Shown: positions 51,458 to 59,942 of the stretch, in pieces | Layout of the letters: each line of letters begins with the position of its first letter | Position numbering within the stretch: the stretch's first letter is position 1 | Origin: Cupriavidus pauculus | Lineage (GTDB): Bacteria; Pseudomonadota; Gammaproteobacteria; Burkholderiales; Burkholderiaceae | Assembly (NCBI RefSeq): GCF_022179805.1 | Contig: NZ_BPUO01000020.1 | Span: 1 to 64,000, forward strand | Length of the DNA stretch: 64,000 nt | Direction: 5' to 3' | The notes under the pieces: generated by a model | What the model was told of the DNA's origin: nothing | The model's input: the letters and a program-made list of their open reading frames with translations, nothing else | The model's database searches: none | Program-made: the position numbers and the translations under genes

Positions 51458-52351
51458 TTACTCCTTGGCTTTCGGGAGCTCGATGCCCGGGAAGATCTTG
51501 ATCACGGCCGAGTCGTCCTCGCCGCCATGGCCGGCCGTGGACGCCATCATGAACATCTGGTGCGCGGCGGCGGAAAGCGGCAGCGGGAACTTGCTGGTGC
51601 GCGCGGTATCGAGCACCATGCCCAGGTCCTTCACGAAGATGTCGACAGCCGAGAGCGGCGTGTAGTCGCCCGCCAGGATGTGCGGCACGCGGTTTTCGAA
51701 CATCCACGAATTGCCGGCGCTGTGCGTGATCACGTCGTAGAGCGCGTCGGGGTCCACGCCTTCGCGCAGGCCCAGGGCCATGGCTTCGGCCGCGGCGGCA
51801 ATGTGCACGCCCGCCAGAAGCTGGTTGATGATCTTGACCTTCGAGCCCGCGCCGTGCGCGTCGCCCAGGCGGTAGACCTTGCCGGCGATGGCGGCCAGCA
51901 CGTCCTCGGCCAGCGCGTACGCGGCGGCGGGGCCCGACGTCATCATCGTCATCTCGCCGCTGGCCGCGCGCGCGGCACCGCCCGACACCGGGGCATCGAT
52001 CATCAGCAGGCCCTGTTCGCCCAGGCGGCGGCCCAGTGCTTCGGCAAAGCCGGGCGGCACGGTGGCGCTGGCAATCACGAGCTTGCCCGCGGCCATCTTC
52101 GTCGCGGCGCCCTGTTCGCCGAACAGCACGGCCTCGGTCTGCGCGGCGTTGACCACCAGCGTCAGCACCACGTCGCAGCGCTCGCCCAGTTCGGCGGGGC
52201 TGCCACACGGCACGCCGCCGGCATCGGCTAAGCGGCGCAGCACGTCTTCGCGCAGGTCGCACGCGTGAACCTTGAAACCGGCGCGCAGCAGCGACTGCGC
52301 CACGCCGTAGCCCATCGCGCCCAAACCGATGACGCCAATATTCCTGGACAT
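51458..52351 (-). CDS. ltnD: L-threonate dehydrogenase LtnD (beta-hydroxyacid dehydrogenase family)
   Basis: A 297-residue NAD-dependent enzyme of the 3-hydroxyisobutyrate dehydrogenase family. The cofactor motif GLGAMG is at 9-14, the substrate motif DAPVSGGAARAASG in the middle, and the catalytic lysine in GSKVKIINQLLAGVHIA. In this cluster it should oxidise L-threonate to 2-oxo-L-threonate. ATG 52351 gives MSRNIGVIGL, while the frame stays open further upstream. It is the first enzyme gene after the regulator. Confidence 0.9.
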   Translation of the reverse strand: MSRNIGVIGLGAMGYGVAQSLLRAGFKVHACDLREDVLRRLADAGGVPCGSPAELGERCDVVLTLVVNAAQTEAVLFGEQGAATKMAAGKLVIASATVPPGFAEALGRRLGEQGLLMIDAPVSGGAARAASGEMTMMTSGPAAAYALAEDVLAAIAGKVYRLGDAHGAGSKVKIINQLLAGVHIAAAAEAMALGLREGVDPDALYDVITHSAGNSWMFENRVPHILAGDYTPLSAVDIFVKDLGMVLDTARTSKFPLPLSAAAHQMFMMASTAGHGGEDDSAVIKIFPGIELPKAKE

Positions 52352-52373
52352 GGATATCTCCTGAATTGCGGGA

Positions 52374-53117
52374 TTAGTGCGACGTGTGCTGCGGCTGGTC
52401 GCCAGCGGCCGATTCGTCGTCGCCAAGCTGGGACAGCCGACGCGCCGCGTTGTACATGTGGTTCTGCGCCGCGTTGCGCGCGGCGTCGGGGTCGCCGGCA
52501 CGGATGGCGGCGACGATGGCCTGGTGTTCTTCACGTACCTGGCGCGAGAAGTCCTCGCGCCGCGCCTCGTTGGTGCGCGTCACGCGCGTGGCGGTTTCCA
52601 GGTACTGGCTCAGGAACGCCAGGGTCTTGAGGAAATAGGGGTTGCCGGTGGCTTCGGCGATGGCGCGGTGAAAACCCACGTCGGCCTCCACGCCGTCGCC
52701 GCCGTCCGCCACCTCGGCGTCCAGCCGGGCCAGCGCGGCATCGATGCCGGCCATGGCGGCGTCCGTCCGGCGCCGGGCGGCTTGCGCGGCCACCTCCGCT
52801 TCGATGGAGCGGCGCAGTTCCACGATCTGCAGCACCGATTCCAGCGTGCCGACGTCGGTGTAGTCGATGCGCAGCGGCCGGATGCCGGCCTGCTCGGTGA
52901 CGAATACGCCGCTGCCCTGGCGCGATTCCACCAGGCCCTCGTACTTGAGCCGGGCGATGGCCTCGCGGATCACGGTCCGGCTGACGCCGAATTCCTCGGA
53001 CAGCACGGCTTCGGTCGGCAGTTTGGCGCCGCGCGGAAAGGCGCCGCCTTCGATCTTTTCGAGTAGCTGTTCGGCCACGCTGTCGGTCAGCGCACGGGCA
53101 GGAATCTTCTGGAACAT
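52374..53117 (-). CDS. GntR-family regulator, FadR subfamily (C4 acid-sugar cluster)
   Basis: A 247-residue regulator with an N-terminal winged helix (LPTEAVLSEEFGVSRTVIREAIARLKYEGLVESRQGSG, read as helix-turn-helix plus wing) and a C-terminal FCD ligand domain with metal-type residues near FHRAIAEATGNPYF and REEHQAIVAAIRAGD. It likely represses the cluster until a C4 acid sugar binds. ATG 53117 is used; an in-frame GTG at 53126 is possible. On the minus strand TATGAT (about 53145-53150) is a good -10, but without a clear -35. Confidence 0.88.
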   Translation of the reverse strand: MFQKIPARALTDSVAEQLLEKIEGGAFPRGAKLPTEAVLSEEFGVSRTVIREAIARLKYEGLVESRQGSGVFVTEQAGIRPLRIDYTDVGTLESVLQIVELRRSIEAEVAAQAARRRTDAAMAGIDAALARLDAEVADGGDGVEADVGFHRAIAEATGNPYFLKTLAFLSQYLETATRVTRTNEARREDFSRQVREEHQAIVAAIRAGDPDAARNAAQNHMYNAARRLSQLGDDESAAGDQPQHTSH

Positions 53118-53287
53118 CGTCGTCACGTCATCGGGTAGTCAGGTCATCATACAAATTTCACAAAAGGATGGCAGGCGGGTTATCCCTAGGATGGTGCGTC
53201 GGTGGCCGATAATCGCACGACCGCCGCTGCCATGTTGACCGGGCGAGGCGTATGATTGCGCCTCTTTATTTGCCTTCCGTATCTGCC

Positions 53288-53731
53288 ATGTCCGCCGCTA
53301 CTGCCCCCACCGATTCCGTCCTGGTCTGCGCCTGGGATGACGCCCGCGAACGCGCGCGCGCCATCCGCTACACCGTCTTTGTGGAAGAACAGGGTGTGCC
53401 GGTGGAACTGGAATGGGATGACATGGACGCGCCGAGCTGGCACGCGCTGGCGTTCGCCGCGGATGGCACGCCGGTGGCCACGGGCCGGCTGCTGCCGGAC
53501 GGCCATATCGGCCGGATGGCCGTGCTCAAGGTGGCGCGCGGCACCGGCATGGGCGCCCGCGTGCTGGACGCCTTGATGGCCAAGGCTGCCGAACTGGGCT
53601 ATGCCGAGCTGATCCTCAATGCACAGACCCACGCGGCGCCGTTCTATGCGCGCGTGGGCTTCGAGCAGGTTGGTGACGAGTTCGAAGAGGCCGGCATCCC
53701 CCACGTCGAGATGCGCAAGCGCATCGGCTAA
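53288..53731 (+). CDS. GNAT-family N-acetyltransferase
   Basis: A 147-residue acetyltransferase. Conserved GNAT parts are the ARAIRYTVFVEEQGVP beginning, ATGRLLPDGHIGRMAVLKVARGTGMGARVL (acetyl-CoA-binding turn RGTGMG) and LNAQTHAAPFYARVGFEQVGDEF. It resembles the ElaA/YjcF group, whose targets are unknown. ATG 53288 (MSAATAPT) is preferred over the upstream in-frame ATG. Divergent from the GntR gene and convergent with the CoA-transferase gene. Confidence 0.88.
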   Translation: MSAATAPTDSVLVCAWDDARERARAIRYTVFVEEQGVPVELEWDDMDAPSWHALAFAADGTPVATGRLLPDGHIGRMAVLKVARGTGMGARVLDALMAKAAELGYAELILNAQTHAAPFYARVGFEQVGDEFEEAGIPHVEMRKRIG

Positions 53732-53749
53732 GCGCTACTAGGCCCCGAA

Positions 53750-54904
53750 CTAGGCCCCGAACTCGTCCAGCAACGCGTCGCGATCCTGGTCCAGCCGGGG
53801 TGCCCGGCGGACTTCGCCCGCGTGCCACGTGGCGCCGATCTTGATCGGATTGCCGGCCACGCGCAGTTGCTTGTCCTCGCCGATGCCCACATCCAGCAGC
53901 ATCTGCCTGGCCGCCACGTGGGCGTTGTCCATGATCTGGGGCACGCCGTTCAGCGGGCCGTGCGGCACGCCGGCCGTCTCCAGAATGGCTTCCCATTCGG
54001 CCGTCGATGCCTCGCGCAGGCGCGACTCCAGGCAGGACTTCAACGCCGCGTGATGCTCGTTGCGGGCCGGGACCGATGCAAAGCGCGCGTCGCCAGCCCA
54101 TTCGGGATGCCCCAGCGCCTCGCACAGCCGTGCGAACAGCGCGTCGTTGCCTACCGCGATCACGATATAGCCGTCCTGCGTGGCGAACATGTCGAACGGC
54201 GTGATCGACGGATGCCGCGTGCCGAGCGGCTTCGGTACGCTGCCCGTGGCCGAGAAGCGGGCAATCGGGTTTTCCAGCAGCGCCACCTGGCAATCGAGCA
54301 TCGAGATGTCCACGCGTTCGCCCACGTCCGTGGCGGCGCGCCGCAGCAGCGCTGCCTGGATGCCGATGGTGGCGTACAGCCCGGCGCCGATATCGCCAAT
54401 CGACACGCCCACGCGCGCCGGGTTGCCGCCCGGTTCGCCCGTCACGCTCATCAGGCCGCCCATGGCCTGCACCACCATGTCGTACGCCGGCCGGTTGCGA
54501 TAGGGGCCGGTCTGCCCGAAGCCCGAGATCGACGCATAGACCAGGCGCGGAAAGCGCGCGTGGAGCTGGTCCCAGGTGTAGCCAAGCTTGTCCATCACGC
54601 CGGCGCGGAAGTTTTCCACCAGCACGTCGGCACTGGCCAGCATGCGGTCCAGCACCGCGCGGTCGGCGGGGTCCTTGAGGTCGAGCGCAATCGACGACTT
54701 GTTGCGGTTCACCGACGCAAAGTACGCCGACTCGCCGTCGACGAACGGACCCACCTGGCGCGAATCATCGCCACGGCCCGGGTTTTCGATCTTGATGACG
54801 CGGGCACCCAGGTCCGCCAGCATCATCGTGCAGTAGGGGCCGGCCAGCACGCGCGTCAGGTCGACGACCGTGATGCCGTGCAGGGGGCCATGGGGCGTGC
54901 TCAT
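53750..54904 (-). CDS. CaiB/BaiF (family III) CoA-transferase
   Basis: A 384-residue CoA-transferase. Marks are VDLTRVLAGPYCTMMLADLGA, VIKIENPGRGDDSR, VLVENFRAGVMDKLG and YASISGFGQTGPYR. The catalytic aspartate is in GVSIGDIGAGLYA. It would move CoA between a donor acyl-CoA and a carboxylic acid. Start ATG 54904 has GGAGAAG upstream; ATG 54925 is an alternative. It is the third gene of a small leftward unit with a crotonase-family protein and a Bug receptor. Substrate unknown. Confidence 0.9.
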   Translation of the reverse strand: MSTPHGPLHGITVVDLTRVLAGPYCTMMLADLGARVIKIENPGRGDDSRQVGPFVDGESAYFASVNRNKSSIALDLKDPADRAVLDRMLASADVLVENFRAGVMDKLGYTWDQLHARFPRLVYASISGFGQTGPYRNRPAYDMVVQAMGGLMSVTGEPGGNPARVGVSIGDIGAGLYATIGIQAALLRRAATDVGERVDISMLDCQVALLENPIARFSATGSVPKPLGTRHPSITPFDMFATQDGYIVIAVGNDALFARLCEALGHPEWAGDARFASVPARNEHHAALKSCLESRLREASTAEWEAILETAGVPHGPLNGVPQIMDNAHVAARQMLLDVGIGEDKQLRVAGNPIKIGATWHAGEVRRAPRLDQDRDALLDEFGA

Positions 54905-54938
54905 ACCGTGCTTCTCCGTGTTCATGCGGGGTTCCGTG

Positions 54939-55925
54939 TCAGTCGATCTTGGCGCCGCTCGATTGGGCCAGTTCCACGCCGATCTTTCCTTCCTGCGCCG
55001 CGAACTGGCGGAATTCCGCCACCGACGCCGACACGGCCACCTCGTCACCTTGCGCCAGGAAGCGCTTCTTGAGTTCAGGGTCGGCCATTACCTTGGCCGT
55101 GGCGGCGAACAGCCGGTCGATGATCTCGGGCGGGGTCTTGGCGGGAGCGAACAGGCCGTACCACGCCGACAGGTCGTAGCCCTTGAGGCCGCTTTCGGAG
55201 ATGGTCGGCAACTGCGGGTTGGCATTGGATCGCTGCGCGGAAGTCACGGCAATCGGCACCACCTTGTGCGTGTCGATCATCGGCTTGACCGACGGCGCGG
55301 TGCCGAACGTCAGTTGTACGTCGCCGGCCGCCACGGCCTGGGCCGACGGCGCGCCGCCCTTGTACGGCACGTGGGTCATGCGTACGCCGGCCAGCTTGGT
55401 GAAGTAGACGCCGGCCAGATGCGTGATCACGCCGTTACCCGATGACGAATAGTTGAGCGCGCCCGGATTCGCGCGGGCCTGCGTGATCAGGTCCTGCACG
55501 TTCTTGATGCCGCTGTCCTTGTTGACGGCCAGGATCAGCGGCGCGGCCGACAGCTTGGTGATCGGCGCGAAATCGGACGGTTCGTACCGGATGTTCTTGT
55601 ACAGCACCTTGTCGCCACCCATCAGGCTGGCCGTGGCGATGTAGAGCGTGTAGCCGTCGGGCGCGGACTTGGCGACGAATTCGGCCGCGATCGTGGTGCC
55701 CGCGCCGGGCCGGTTGTCGACGACCACCGGTTGTCCCAGTTCGCGGCTCAGGGCATCGCCGTATAGCCGCGCGGTATTGTCCGCGCCACCGCCGGCGGGA
55801 AAGCCGATCACGAGCCGGATCGGCTTGTTCGGATAGCTGGCCTGCGCCTGGGCGGCAACGGGCAGGACCGTGCAGAGCGTGCCGATGACGGTCAGCGCGG
55901 CGCGGCGGGTCAGGGTGGTCGTCAT
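54939..55925 (-). CDS. Bug-family solute-binding protein
   Basis: A 328-residue periplasmic receptor of the TctC/Bug family. It has a signal peptide (MTTTLTRRAALTVIGTL..., cut near AQAQA) and the family blocks YPNKPIRLVIGFPAGGGAD, VVVDNRPGAGTTIA, APDGYTLYIAT and HVPYKGGAPSAQAVA. No membrane partner is encoded nearby. It lies between the crotonase and CoA-transferase genes, so it probably binds the acid that the CoA-transferase activates. Ligand unknown. Confidence 0.92.
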   Translation of the reverse strand: MTTTLTRRAALTVIGTLCTVLPVAAQAQASYPNKPIRLVIGFPAGGGADNTARLYGDALSRELGQPVVVDNRPGAGTTIAAEFVAKSAPDGYTLYIATASLMGGDKVLYKNIRYEPSDFAPITKLSAAPLILAVNKDSGIKNVQDLITQARANPGALNYSSSGNGVITHLAGVYFTKLAGVRMTHVPYKGGAPSAQAVAAGDVQLTFGTAPSVKPMIDTHKVVPIAVTSAQRSNANPQLPTISESGLKGYDLSAWYGLFAPAKTPPEIIDRLFAATAKVMADPELKKRFLAQGDEVAVSASVAEFRQFAAQEGKIGVELAQSSGAKID

Positions 55926-55978
55926 GATGATGTCTCCTCCGTAGCTGTATCGCCACTTGAGTGAAAAGGCGCGGCAGC

Positions 55979-56740
55979 CTATCTGCCGCGGAACACGGGT
56001 GTCCGTTTCTCCTTCCAGGCCGTCGCGCCTTCGCGCAGGTCTTCGGACGTTTCCGAACGGTGGATATCGGCCTGCAGCGCCTGGGCATCCAGGCGGCCGC
56101 AGGCGATGTCGTTGAGGTGCCGCTTCATGCCGAGCAACGCAATCGGGGCCATGCCGGCCAACTGGGCGCTCAGCGATTCCACGCGCGTGGCCAGCGCATC
56201 GGCGCGTACCACTTCGGTCAGGAAGCCGATTTGCAGCATGGTGTCGGCGTCGATGCGGTCGGTCGTCAGGAACAGGCGCTTCGCGGCATTCAGGCCCAGC
56301 CGCGATACATAGCGCTCCATGCCGCCTCGGTAGAAATGCAGGCCCAGGCGGGCGGCCGGCATGAACATGTCGCAGTCCGGCACGCCGACGCGGAAATCGC
56401 AAGCCAGGCAGAGGTCGGTGGCGCCGCCGTAGACGCCGCCCTGGATCGCGGCGATGGTGACGGGACGCGCGGCCTCGATGGCGTCGATCACGTCGCCAAA
56501 GCTGGTCGCGCCTTCCTCGGCCTTGCCGCCCAGCGACCCGATGTCGTAGCCGCTGCAGAAGTACTTGCCGTCGGCGGCAAACCGCAGCACCAGAACGTCG
56601 GGCATGGCGTTCACGGTGGCCACGTGGTCGCGCAGCGCCAGCAGGTCGGTGGGCGCCAGCCGGTTTGCCACCTTGGGCCGGCGCAGCGTTATCGTGGCAA
56701 CGCGGCCTTCGATAGTCAGCGAGGGTGAGGTATCATCCAT
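55979..56740 (-). CDS. Crotonase-superfamily protein lacking both canonical glutamates
   Basis: A 253-residue crotonase-fold protein. The oxyanion region GKYFCSGYDIGSL and the CACDFRVG block place it in the enoyl-CoA hydratase/isomerase superfamily. The first catalytic glutamate (GGG.EL.L..CD) is aspartate 109 (GGATDLCLACD), and the second (PE..LG) is alanine 129 (MPAARLGL). It is therefore unlikely to be a standard hydratase and may be an isomerase, hydrolase or other branch. Divergent from a GntR gene, upstream of Bug and CaiB genes. Confidence 0.85.
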   Translation of the reverse strand: MDDTSPSLTIEGRVATITLRRPKVANRLAPTDLLALRDHVATVNAMPDVLVLRFAADGKYFCSGYDIGSLGGKAEEGATSFGDVIDAIEAARPVTIAAIQGGVYGGATDLCLACDFRVGVPDCDMFMPAARLGLHFYRGGMERYVSRLGLNAAKRLFLTTDRIDADTMLQIGFLTEVVRADALATRVESLSAQLAGMAPIALLGMKRHLNDIACGRLDAQALQADIHRSETSEDLREGATAWKEKRTPVFRGR

Positions 56741-56746
56741 TTCGTT

Positions 56747-56790
56747 ATATCTGTTTGCCGTTTTAATATATCAAAAAAGGCTACAGATAT
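56747..56790. promoter_or_regulatory. Inverted repeat ATATCTGT-N28-ACAGATAT, candidate GntR operator
   Basis: A perfect 8-bp inverted repeat (56747-56754 and 56783-56790) lies in a very AT-rich 78-bp gap between the divergent crotonase and GntR genes. It is well placed to control both, perhaps with two dimers or a loop. No experiment supports this; symmetry and context only. Confidence 0.55.
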
Positions 56791-56818
56791 TTTTATAAGG
56801 AAAGTAGAGGGTATACCC

Positions 56819-57475
56819 GTGCAATCGCTACAAGACCGCATTCGCGAAAGCGTGATTGCCGCCATTCAGGCGGGAGAACTCAGGCCCGGCGCGCAGATCG
56901 ACGAGAAGCAGCTTGCCGAGCGTTTCGACAGTTCGCGCACGCCGGTGAGAGAGGCGCTGCTGATGCTGGCGGCGCAGGGGCTGGTGTCGATCGCGCCGCG
57001 CGCCGGCATGTTCGTGCACAAGCCCAGCGCGGCCGAGCTGGTGGCCATGTTCGAGACACTGGCGGAGATGGAGGGGGTGGTGGCGCGGCTGGCCACGCGG
57101 CGCATTTCGGCGGCGGGGCGCCAGGCCCTGGCCGACGCGCACGAAGCAGCCGGCGTGCCGGCGCGGGTGCGCGACGCGATGGCCTACGCCGAGGCCAACC
57201 GAACGTTCCACGAGGTGTTGTACCAGGCGGCGGCCAACCCGTTCCTGTCCGAGCAGATCGTCCAGCTAAGGCGCCGGCTGGCGATCTACTGGCAGCGCAA
57301 GGACTTGATCAACGAAGCGCGCGTCGCGACGTCGTACCGCGAGCACGGACACGTGGTCGAGGCCATCCTGGCGGGCCAGGCCGATGCAGCGGCCGAAGCC
57401 ATGCGCACGCATATCTCGGCTGGCGGCAGGGCGCTGGCCGACCTGGTGCTGCTGGCCGATGCCTCGTCGGAATAG
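56819..57475 (+). CDS. GntR-family regulator (FadR/VanR subfamily)
   Basis: A 218-residue regulator. The winged helix (LRPGAQIDEKQLAERFDSSRTPVREALLMLAAQGLVS, read in parts) and the FCD ligand domain (RTFHEVLYQAAANPFLSEQI, YREHGHVVEAILAGQADAA) are present. The start is GTG 56819, preceded by AAGGAAAGTAGAGG. It is divergent from the crotonase gene with an inverted repeat between, so it probably controls that unit and itself. Ligand unknown, perhaps the cluster's acid or CoA ester. Confidence 0.9.
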   Translation: MQSLQDRIRESVIAAIQAGELRPGAQIDEKQLAERFDSSRTPVREALLMLAAQGLVSIAPRAGMFVHKPSAAELVAMFETLAEMEGVVARLATRRISAAGRQALADAHEAAGVPARVRDAMAYAEANRTFHEVLYQAAANPFLSEQIVQLRRRLAIYWQRKDLINEARVATSYREHGHVVEAILAGQADAAAEAMRTHISAGGRALADLVLLADASSE

Positions 57476-57518
57476 CGGAAGAAGGGTGTAGTAACCGGGC
57501 GCCGGGGCGCCCGGAAGA

Positions 57519-58376
57519 CTAGCGTGGCGCGGGGACGGTGCCCTTGTCGCGTGCCAAGTTCAGGCGGCCTTCATAGGCCACCTCGCCGGTCTGGCCGTCG
57601 GCGTCGAAGCTGCGCTCGACGTAGTCGAAGCTGCCGTCGTGCCGGACGCGCAGCACGGTGCTGGCGCGTGTGCCGTAGCTCGGTGAGCGGATGAACGCCG
57701 ACGACAGCAGCTTCTCCCATTCGGGTGCCACGCCGGTGCTCGGCAGTTCCCAGTCGGGCGCCTGCTTTTCATCGGCCAGCAACTGCAGGTAGGGCTCCGC
57801 GCTCGATCCGAGTTGTCCGCGATCGGCGGCCAGTACTTCGCACATGGCGCCCACGCGGCTGCGTACCTTTGTCCAGGGCGTGTCGAGCAATGCGTTCGAC
57901 AGGCCGTACAGACCCGGCTTTAGCTTCTGCGGCTGGCGCGACTTCGAGCGATTGCTGTACCACCAGAGGTCGTGCAGGTCGCTGGCCAGTAGGTTGAAGC
58001 CGTTATAGGCGCCGTGCGCGCGGGCCAGGTCGTGCACGTATTCGTCGGGCGTCTGGTTGCCACGCAGGAAGCGCGACACCAGCTCGCCGCGCGAGCGCGC
58101 ATCGGTACGTTTTTCGGAAGGGGCGCGGTAGTTCGTCAGCGCGGCAAAGCGCGCGCGCGAATCGTCGGGCCATTCGGGGGATTCGGCATTGGCCACGCCC
58201 ATCCAAGTGCCGGCATCGCCAATCACCTCGGCCAGGTCGCGGCCGCCCAGCACTTCGGGGGCATCGTGCCACCAGTGCGCGGCTGCCGCCGGGCGGGCAT
58301 AGAATTCGTCGCGGTTGCCGGCCACCACCAGGGCATAGTCCGGGTGCGATTGCCAGGCCACCAATATCAGGCACAT
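57519..58376 (-). CDS. NRDE-family protein (TANGO2-like)
   Basis: A 285-residue protein of the NRDE/TANGO2 family. Its N-terminus is MCLILVAWQSHPDYALVVAGNRDEF, including the NRDE motif and a catalytic-type Cys2. Other blocks are WMGVANAESPEWPDDSRARF, GYNFN-like ARAHGAYNGFNLLASD and YGLSNALLDTPWTKV. Human TANGO2 is linked to haem and lipid metabolism, and bacterial members are little studied. It is the last gene of the leftward ygfZ run, 48 bp after the DUF4936 gene. Confidence 0.9.
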   Translation of the reverse strand: MCLILVAWQSHPDYALVVAGNRDEFYARPAAAAHWWHDAPEVLGGRDLAEVIGDAGTWMGVANAESPEWPDDSRARFAALTNYRAPSEKRTDARSRGELVSRFLRGNQTPDEYVHDLARAHGAYNGFNLLASDLHDLWWYSNRSKSRQPQKLKPGLYGLSNALLDTPWTKVRSRVGAMCEVLAADRGQLGSSAEPYLQLLADEKQAPDWELPSTGVAPEWEKLLSSAFIRSPSYGTRASTVLRVRHDGSFDYVERSFDADGQTGEVAYEGRLNLARDKGTVPAPR

Positions 58377-58424
58377 GGGGGCTTCCTTTACTGCTTTGTC
58401 ACGTCTGGCGAGCTACATCTCGCG

Positions 58425-58715
58425 TCACAGCACGTCCAGGTCGACGAACCGTTCGCTCATCCGATCGCCACTGATCCACTGCGCCAGCCCGCTCTGGCGC
58501 CACAGTCCGTCGAGCGTGGCATCGAAGGCGGGCGGCGCATCGGCGTAACACTCCATCCACGTCTGCAGGCCCGCGCGGGTCTCGGGTCTGCGCATCAGCG
58601 TACCACCAATCCCGGTCGCCTCGGCGACCGTTTCCATCCAGCGGTGCCAGTGCGGCAGGGCCTCGGCCGCATGCGCATCGGGCACCTTGAAGTAGACGTA
58701 GAGATGATCGCTCAT
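58425..58715 (-). CDS. DUF4936-family small protein
   Basis: A 96-residue protein beginning MSDHLYVYFKVPDAHAAEAL, with conserved-looking TLMRRPETRAGLQTWMECYAD and SGDRMSERFVDLDVL. It resembles the DUF4936 family of betaproteobacteria, whose role is unknown. ATG 58715 gives that N-terminus. It starts 19 bp after ygfZ, so it is co-transcribed with it. A function in iron-sulfur work with YgfZ is possible by context only. Confidence 0.75.
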   Translation of the reverse strand: MSDHLYVYFKVPDAHAAEALPHWHRWMETVAEATGIGGTLMRRPETRAGLQTWMECYADAPPAFDATLDGLWRQSGLAQWISGDRMSERFVDLDVL

Positions 58716-58734
58716 GTCGAAGTTCCCGTGGCGT

Positions 58735-59745
58735 TCAGCCTGCCGCTTCGGCCTCGTTTGGCAGCGGTACTGCGTACGGCAGCGCACGCGTGGCCAGTGC
58801 CGATCCATTGGCGGCACCCAGGTGCAGGGCGCCGGCGGCGGCGTCGATCTTCAGTTCGGCCAGGCCATCCCAGCCGCCCAGCGGCGACGCGGCGGCGTTG
58901 ACCACCATGCCGCACGGCTGCTCGGGGTCTTCGGGGCGGAAAATCTCGGTGGCGGCGGCCGGTACGGCGCCTTCGCCATGCACGCGCCACATGCGGCGCT
59001 TGAGCGTGCCGCGATACTGGCTGCGCGCCACCACTTCCTGGCCGGGATAGCAGCCCTTGCGGAAGTTGACGCCGCCAATCAGCTCGAAGTTGATCATCTG
59101 CGGCACGAACTGTTCCTGCGTGGCGGCGGCGATGCGCGGAATGCCGGCGCCGATGTCGAGCCAGTCCCAGAAGGCCGGCGCCACCGGGGTCAACGTGGCC
59201 GCAAGCGCCTGCTGCAGCGAATCGGCGCGTTCGGCGGCCGCAACGACCTGCCAGCGCGGCTCGCCTTCGGCGTCGGGCAGGCGGATCACGCTCACGCCAT
59301 CGGCATGCGCGGTGGCCAGCGGGCCTTGCGGCACCGGCACGCCGGCCTGGCGCAGCGCGGTTTCCGCGCCGGCGCCAGCCACGCCCAGCACGCGGTGCGT
59401 GGCTGTCAGGTCCGTCAGCTTGGCCTTGGCGCGCAGCACGAACATGCTCAGGCGCTTCTGGATCGGCGGCTGGATATCGGCGGACAGTTGCAGCACGATG
59501 CCGTCGGCGTCGCGCCACATCAGGAAGCTGGCCATCAGCCGACCCTTGGGCGAGCAGTAGCCGGCCAGCCGCGCGGTGTCGGCGGTCAGGTCTTCCACGG
59601 CATTGGTCAGCTGGCTGTGCAGGAAGGTGGCGGCATCGTCGCCAGCCACGCGGATCAGGCCCAGGCCGGCGGGCGCGGTGACGATACCGGCGGCGGGCAG
59701 GGCGGCGAAGCTTTCAGCGAGAGACGGGAAATCGGAGGCGGACAT
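58735..59745 (-). CDS. ygfZ: Folate-binding protein YgfZ
   Basis: A 336-residue tetrahydrofolate-dependent protein of the YgfZ/GcvT family, which helps repair or assemble iron-sulfur clusters. The signature KGCYPGQEVVARSQYRG with its conserved cysteine is present, as are DDAATFLHSQLTNAVEDL, CSPKGRLMASFLMW and FVPQMINFELIGGVNF. ATG 59745 (MSASDFPSL) is chosen over upstream in-frame codons. Divergent from mltG across a 197-bp gap. Confidence 0.93.
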   Translation of the reverse strand: MSASDFPSLAESFAALPAAGIVTAPAGLGLIRVAGDDAATFLHSQLTNAVEDLTADTARLAGYCSPKGRLMASFLMWRDADGIVLQLSADIQPPIQKRLSMFVLRAKAKLTDLTATHRVLGVAGAGAETALRQAGVPVPQGPLATAHADGVSVIRLPDAEGEPRWQVVAAAERADSLQQALAATLTPVAPAFWDWLDIGAGIPRIAAATQEQFVPQMINFELIGGVNFRKGCYPGQEVVARSQYRGTLKRRMWRVHGEGAVPAAATEIFRPEDPEQPCGMVVNAAASPLGGWDGLAELKIDAAAGALHLGAANGSALATRALPYAVPLPNEAEAAG

Positions 59746-59942
59746 GCAGACGGTCCTGGAAGGCAATCGGTACGGGTGAATGTGTGGCGCAACCGCGTGG
59801 GTGCAAGGCTGCAAGTAACGCTCGGTGACACATGGGCCACAAGGCTCCCGGTATTATATGGGCCTGTCGCCATTCCGGCCGGCCGCCCCAATGATCCCGA
59901 CCCGCCGGCGGGGACATGGCGGCTGGTGCTCATTCCTACTCC

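Noticed and set aside
53117..53287. A GntR-type operator before the acid-sugar regulator
   Set aside because: The gap contains a good minus-strand -10 (TATGAT), but no symmetric sequence clear enough to name.
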